Shown here piece after piece: positions 5,986 through 9,201 of a stretch of 9,201 nucleotides of DNA. Both the position numbers and the translations under genes were made by a program. The notes under the pieces were generated by a model that had not been told where the DNA came from, did not search any database, and saw only the letters and a list, made by a program, of their open reading frames with translations. Source of the DNA: DASQTB01 sp035642095 (GTDB taxonomy: Bacteria > Actinomycetota > UBA4738 > CALAEC01); the NCBI GenBank assembly GCA_035642095.1, contig DASQTB010000098.1, positions 1 to 9,201 on the forward strand. The letters are read 5' to 3'. Position 1 is the stretch's first letter, and each line of letters opens with the position of its first letter.

Positions 5986-7337
5986 GTGGCCGACCGGAAG
6001 GTGTTGCGAGGAGGGTAAGACCTCTCCATGGACCCGGAGGTTGGGGACATCCCTACGGGGGACGTCCTCATCGAGGGGGACACGATCGCGGCCGTTGCTC
6101 CGGAGGTGCGGAACGACGCCGAGGTGATCGATGCCTCCGGGCACATCGTGATTCCGGGCTTCATAGATACGCATCGACACACCTGGGAGACGGCGATCCG
6201 GAGCTCAGCGCCGAACGCGACGCTCGACGACTACTTCGTGGAGATCCTGGACACCTTCGCGCCCCTGTATCGGGCTGAGGACGTGTATGCGAGCAACCTC
6301 GCCGGGGCGTTGGAATGCATCAATGCCGGGATCACCACCCTGGTCGACTGGTCCCACATCAACAACACACCCGAGCACCCCGATGCCGCGATCAGGCGCT
6401 CCGGGAGTCTGGGATCCGCGCGCAGTACGCCTACGGCAGCGCCAACACGTCGCTCACCGACTACTGGTACGAGAGCACGATCGTGATCCCCGGTGACGAC
6501 GTGCGACGTGTACGGGAGACGTTCTTTTCCTCCGATCAGGGCCTGCTGACGATGGCACTGGCCACCCAGGGGCCCGGTTTCTGTGTGGAGGACGTCGTTC
6601 GGCAGGAATGGGGGCTCGCTCGAGAGCTCGGCATCCCGATCACGTCGCACGTCGCTATGGGCCGCGTCGCGGGGCGGTTCGGCATGGTGAAGCAGCTGAA
6701 CGACATCGGGCTTCTGGGCGACAACACCACATACGTCCACTGCTGTTACCTGAGCGATGAGGAGTGGCAGCTGGTCGCGGACAGTGGAGGCACCATCTCG
6801 ATCGCTGCCCAGGTCGAGGCCCAGATGGGGCACGGCTGGCCGCCCGTGGTGAAGTCCTACGAGTACGGCCTCCAGCCCAGTCTCAGCATCGACGTCGTCA
6901 CGACGGTGCCGGGGGACATGTTCACGCAGATGCGTTGCGCGTTCGGATGCGAGCGGGCCAGGCCTCATGCGGTGTTCTGGGAGGCGGATCAGCCGGCCGA
7001 GAACCTGCTGACGGCGGACCGCCTGCTGGAGATGGCCACCATCAACGGAGCTCACGTCGTCGGTGTGGAGGACCGGATTGGATCGCTCACCCCCGGCAAG
7101 AAGGCCGACATCGTGATGATCGACGCCACGGCGATCAACGTCGTTCCGGTGATGGACCCGGTGGCGGCCGTCACGCTCTGCGCCGATGTCTCGAACGTGG
7201 ACACCGTGATGATCGACGGGAAGATCCTCAAGCGGGAGGGGAAGCTGGCCGCTGACGTCGAGCAGGCACGACGACTGGTCGAGGAGTCGCGCGATTACCT
7301 GCTGGAGGAGCGGGAACGGGCGGCCGAGGGCACCTGA
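5986..7337 (+). pseudogene. TRZ/ATZ-type metal-dependent amidohydrolase, disrupted by a nonsense codon and a frameshift
   Basis: Member of the amidohydrolase superfamily branch that includes atrazine/triazine hydrolases and cytosine or guanine-type deaminases (metal-dependent C-N hydrolysis). GTG 5986 has a strong AGGGAGG site just upstream and begins VADRKVLRGG, the usual first strand, but TAA (6016-6018) interrupts it before LSMDPEVGD resumes in frame at ATG 6028. That frame carries GFIDTHRHTWE and runs to about 6393; one missing C (ATCCAG to ATCAG) then shifts it, and the continuation ALRESGIRAQY runs to TGA at 7337. Restoring one base gives about 450 residues, the normal family length, with metal ligands H63, H65, H222, H252 and D303. 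The usual Glu soon after the third His (HxxE) is absent (HVAMG), as is the HCPxSN motif (IAAQVEAQ here), so it belongs to a divergent subgroup. Two lesions in an otherwise well-preserved gene suggest recent loss or sequence error. It lies between the HIBADH-like and regulator genes. Confidence 0.85.
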
Positions 7338-7364
7338 AGTTCCTGCAGGTCCCTCTTACTTGGC

Positions 7365-7373
7365 TGCTACACT
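7365..7373 (+). promoter_or_regulatory. Extended -10 promoter for a leaderless XRE-cupin mRNA
   Basis: TGCTACACT reads as an extended -10 (TGn plus TACACT, four of six matches). It ends 6 nt before GTG 7380, which places the transcript start on the start codon itself. There is no purine-rich ribosome site upstream of this GTG, consistent with leaderless translation. No -35 box at 16-18 bp is evident, as expected for an extended -10 promoter. The regulator would thus have its own promoter inside the operon. Confidence 0.5.
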
Positions 7374-7379
7374 CCGCGC

Positions 7380-8012
7380 GTGGAGCGGGAGGCGCAGAGG
7401 CGCGAGCACTTCGGCGACGTCGGCGACCGACTTCGCGAAGAAAGGAAGCGCCAGGGCATCAGCCAGCGGGAGCTCGCTGCGCGCCTGGGACTCTCTCCGA
7501 GCCTCATCTCGCAGATCGAAACGGGGCGCTCCAAGCCCTCCGTGAGCACGCTCTACGCGATCGTGACGGAGCTACGTCTCTCGCTGGACCGGCTCTTCGA
7601 GGGGCCCGAACAGGAGATCGGGTCCGACGCAAGGGGACCCGAAGCCTTACTCCGAGCTCCGCGAGGCACGGGGGACCCCGTGGTTCATCCGCACGAACGT
7701 CATGTGATCGAGCTCGAATCGGATGTCCGCTGGGAGCGACTCACCCGCGACCCTGAGGACGACGTCGACTTCATGTACGTCGTCTATGAGGTTGGCGGCG
7801 CCTCCGCTGTCAATTCCTCCTTGATGCGACACCCCGGGAGGGAGTACGGCTACGTCATCTCGGGGCGGCTCGGCCTCCAGATCGGGTTCCGGAAGCATTC
7901 TCTCGGGCCGGGCGATTCCATCGCGTTCAACTCCACGCAGCCTCACCGCTTGTGGACCATCGGGGATGAACCGGTGCACGCGATCTGGTGCGTAGTCGGA
8001 CGGGAAGAGTGA
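7380..8012 (+). CDS. XRE-family transcriptional regulator with C-terminal cupin domain
   Basis: A 210-residue two-domain regulator. Residues about 13-70 form a Cro/C1-type helix-turn-helix (LREERKRQGISQRELAARLG, then SPSLISQIETGRSKPSVSTL, the classic recognition helix region). Residues about 130-208 form a cupin barrel (HPGREYGYVISG, then LGPGDSIAFNSTQPHRLWT with the second-motif His). The family binds DNA near its own operon and senses a small ligand in the cupin; many members sit with catabolic or polyamine/amino-acid genes. The metal-binding His set is incomplete (first motif H-P-G-R-E-Y), as is common in regulatory cupins. Start GTG 7380 is chosen because the N-terminus is then of normal length and a -10 element lies at leaderless spacing. 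It is 42 bp after the broken amidohydrolase and may control both divergent regions (515-653 and 4813-5052). It is intact although its neighbouring hydrolases are not. Confidence 0.92.
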   Translation: MEREAQRREHFGDVGDRLREERKRQGISQRELAARLGLSPSLISQIETGRSKPSVSTLYAIVTELRLSLDRLFEGPEQEIGSDARGPEALLRAPRGTGDPVVHPHERHVIELESDVRWERLTRDPEDDVDFMYVVYEVGGASAVNSSLMRHPGREYGYVISGRLGLQIGFRKHSLGPGDSIAFNSTQPHRLWTIGDEPVHAIWCVVGREE

Positions 8013-8430
8013 TCAGTGGCAGGGTCTGTACGTGAATCGATGGAACGGGCAACCGTCGGAAGCCTAGTGGGTTTCGGCGTAGGCTGACTGCCCGGTCCAC
8101 ACGATTCTCGTGGCTCCTTCCTCACACCGGACCACGTGAATCTCGGGTCCTCCTGTCGACCGTACTCCCTAAGGCCGACCGGCCAAAGAATGTGGCGCAC
8201 CGGAGCCGACGGGTGGTCTCCGGCAGGGCGTGATCTTACGTCGTTCCGGCCTCCTCGGCACAGCGCATGGCCGGATGCTGAAGATCGGGCAGGATTCCAG
8301 CGATTGGACCGAAGCACTTCCTCGTGGCAGCAATGATCATCTCACCTCGCCTCACGTGCGCTGGTGACGCCTGCCCAGAGCGGCCTGGAGGCGTTGGAGC
8401 GACGAGCCCGCACCGGCCATCATTGCGGTC
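8013..8430. other. 418 bp gene-free stretch with several inverted repeats
   Basis: No frame here gives a recognisable protein on either strand. It contains at least four potential hairpins: a nested one at 8041-8099, CACGA-TTC-TCGTG at 8100-8112, GGACC/GGTCC at 8129-8150, and CCGGAG/CTCCGG at 8200-8223. Short stems are expected by chance at this GC content; only the first is striking. No thi-box (TPP riboswitch) core was found before thiE, no tRNA pattern, and no T-run that would mark an intrinsic terminator for the regulator gene. It may hold the 3' end of the regulator transcript, an unrecognised RNA, or degraded coding sequence. Confidence 0.5.
8041..8099. repeat. Nested inverted repeat / possible structured RNA
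   Basis: TGGAACGGGCA (8041-8051) pairs with TGCCCGGTCCA (8089-8099) over 11 positions with one mismatch. Inside it AGCCTA (8061-8066) pairs perfectly with TAGGCT (8080-8085) around a 13-nt loop. The two stems are separated by an asymmetric internal loop of 9 and 3 nt. It begins 29 bp after the regulator's stop codon. It lacks a following T-run, so it is not a standard terminator; it could be a transcript-end stabilising structure, a small RNA, or a protein-binding site. Confidence 0.45.
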
Positions 8431-9093
8431 ATGCATGATGGCATCGATCGGGCGGAGCTCCGCCGGAGGCTCCGGGTATACGTGGTCACCTCCACCGGCC
8501 TCGTGTCCGGACGGGGCCACGTCGAGGTGGCCCGGGCGGCCCTCGAGGGCGGAGCGACGGCGGTCCAGCTCCGGGCCCCCGAGCTTCGGCCCGAGGAGCT
8601 CCTCCTCCCGGCCTCGACTCTTGCGGTCCTCTGCCGGAGCCGGGGCACCCTGTTCGTGGTGAACGATGTTCTGGACGTGGCCCTGAAGAGCGGCGCCGAC
8701 GGTGTGCATCTGGGCCAGGGCGACGATCTGGCGGACGCTCGTGAGCGCCTGGGCCCGGATCGGGTGCTGGGGATCAGTGTGGACACGCCGCTCCAGGCCC
8801 GCCGGGCCGAGGAGCTGGGGGCCGACTACCTGGGGGTGACGGTCTGGAGCACGTCCACCAAGCCCGAGGCCGTCCCCGGGGGTCTGGGTGGGATGCGCGA
8901 GATCATCGCGGGTACGAGGCTGCCGGTGGTGGGGATCGGCGGGGTCGACTCCTCCAATGCCCGGCAGGTCCTCGAGGCGGGGGTCGCGGGGGTGGCGGTC
9001 GTGTCGGCGGTGGGTGCGGCCCCCGATCCGGTGACTGCCACAAGGGGCCTGGTAGCCGCGATCGAGGCGTTCGAACGGGAAGGAGCGACATGA
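8431..9093 (+). CDS. thiE: Thiamine-phosphate synthase (thiamine-phosphate pyrophosphorylase) ThiE-like
   Basis: A 220-residue TIM-barrel protein joining the thiazole phosphate and hydroxymethylpyrimidine pyrophosphate into thiamine phosphate. Landmarks: YVVTSTGL at the N-terminus, EGGATAVQLR (R48), LFVVND (N78, D79), DGVHLGQGDD (91-99, Mg site), GISVDT (S116), TSTK (T143, K144), VVGIGGV and AGVAVVSA for the phosphate loops. Two usually conserved positions differ: the Lys after VQLR (R-x-K) is Pro (RAP, 48-50) and the Arg after ND is Val (NDV). The rest of the site is kept, so it may be a variant thiamine-phosphate synthase or a ThiE-like paralogue. ATG 8431 has no ribosome site; CATCAT (8418-8423) lies 7 nt upstream, so a leaderless start is possible. 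Its TGA overlaps the next gene's ATG (ATGA), implying translational coupling. Confidence 0.85.
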   Translation: MHDGIDRAELRRRLRVYVVTSTGLVSGRGHVEVARAALEGGATAVQLRAPELRPEELLLPASTLAVLCRSRGTLFVVNDVLDVALKSGADGVHLGQGDDLADARERLGPDRVLGISVDTPLQARRAEELGADYLGVTVWSTSTKPEAVPGGLGGMREIIAGTRLPVVGIGGVDSSNARQVLEAGVAGVAVVSAVGAAPDPVTATRGLVAAIEAFEREGAT

Positions 9094-9201
9094 ACCTCCA
9101 GCGACCGGGCAAGGTGACCCCCGAGACATTCGCCCGCGTGATCCTGGGGAACCTCGGGGCGCGTGACGAGGACGTCCTGGTCGGGCCCCAGCACGGGGTC
9201 G
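9090..9201 (+). CDS. PurM/HypE/ThiL-like (AIR synthase-related) protein, N-terminus only, continues past window
   Basis: Thirty-seven codons are visible from ATG 9090, preceded by GGAAGGAG (9078-9085) and overlapping the thiE stop by 4 bp. The start, PGKVTPETFARVILGNLGA then VLVGPQHGV, resembles the N-terminus of AIR-synthase-related proteins, a superfamily with PurM, HypE, SelD and ThiL that handle ATP at a Gly/Asp-rich loop, which in the usual order would come next (after GVD). Next to thiE, a thiamine-monophosphate kinase-like role is tempting, but the catalytic part lies outside the window and the family call rests on a short segment. Confidence 0.5.
   Translation, partial: MNLQRPGKVTPETFARVILGNLGARDEDVLVGPQHGV

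Noticed and set aside
4849..6180. Minus-strand 443-codon open frame opposite the HIBADH-like and amidohydrolase genes
   Set aside because: Antisense to well-supported genes, rich in His/Arg/Gly with no recognisable domain.
4917..6278. Long open frame (453 codons) on the plus strand across the HIBADH-like gene
   Set aside because: Low-complexity Arg/Gly translation overlapping a gene with all catalytic motifs in another frame; also runs through the amidohydrolase start.
6315..7337. The second half of the amidohydrolase as an independent gene starting at ATG 6315
   Set aside because: The first 27 codons from that ATG are an out-of-frame reading of the upstream half; real homology begins only at about 6396, and no ribosome site precedes 6315.
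8090..8165. Possible tRNA or tRNA fragment around the CACGATTCTCGTG and GGGTCC segments
   Set aside because: No T-loop consensus, anticodon arm or acceptor pairing could be assembled on either strand.
8013..8430. TPP riboswitch before thiE
   Set aside because: No CTGAGA or ACCTGA-type thi-box cores could be found in the right order; the hairpins present do not match that fold.

Overview
This 9.2 kb window of high-GC DNA (strong G/C at third codon positions) looks chromosomal. It probably comes from a high-GC soil or sediment bacterium, with an actinobacterium as the best guess. The guess rests on base composition, GTG starts and promoter/start arrangements that suggest leaderless mRNAs. Nothing in the sequence fixes the taxon. 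No tRNA, rRNA, CRISPR array, insertion sequence or phage gene was seen.

Layout. Positions 1-514 (minus) hold the N-terminal half of a thiamine-diphosphate-dependent dehydrogenase E1 alpha subunit that runs off the left edge. A 139 bp divergent promoter region separates it from a plus-strand pair: an MmgE/PrpD-family protein (654-2132) and an NAD(P)-dependent aldehyde dehydrogenase (2156-3628). Just downstream is a decayed 5' stub of a nitrilase gene (3679-3800), with lost start codon, frameshift and missing remainder. Convergent to it is an EamA-type transporter (3820-4812, minus). A second divergent region with an 11-bp perfect inverted repeat leads into a plus-strand group: a 3-hydroxyisobutyrate-dehydrogenase-like protein (5053-5931), a TRZ/ATZ-type amidohydrolase broken by a nonsense codon and a one-base frameshift (5986-7337), and an XRE-cupin regulator (7380-8012). 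A 418 bp gene-free stretch with several hairpins follows. Then come thiE (8431-9093) and, overlapping it by 4 bp, the start of a PurM/HypE/ThiL-like gene that leaves the right edge.

How the parts may fit. MmgE/PrpD protein, aldehyde dehydrogenase, nitrilase, amidohydrolase, HIBADH-like dehydrogenase, EamA permease and XRE-cupin regulator together resemble a small catabolic island for an organic-nitrogen or branched-chain compound: uptake or export, hydrolysis of a C-N bond, oxidation of the resulting alcohol or aldehyde, and entry of acids into central metabolism. This is inference and the substrate cannot be read from the sequence. The two C-N hydrolases are exactly the broken genes, while the dehydrogenases, PrpD-like protein, transporter and regulator are open. 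So either the island has lost its hydrolytic steps or the sequence contains small indel errors. The truncated nitrilase cannot be explained by a single-base error. The thiE/PurM-like pair looks like a separate unit.
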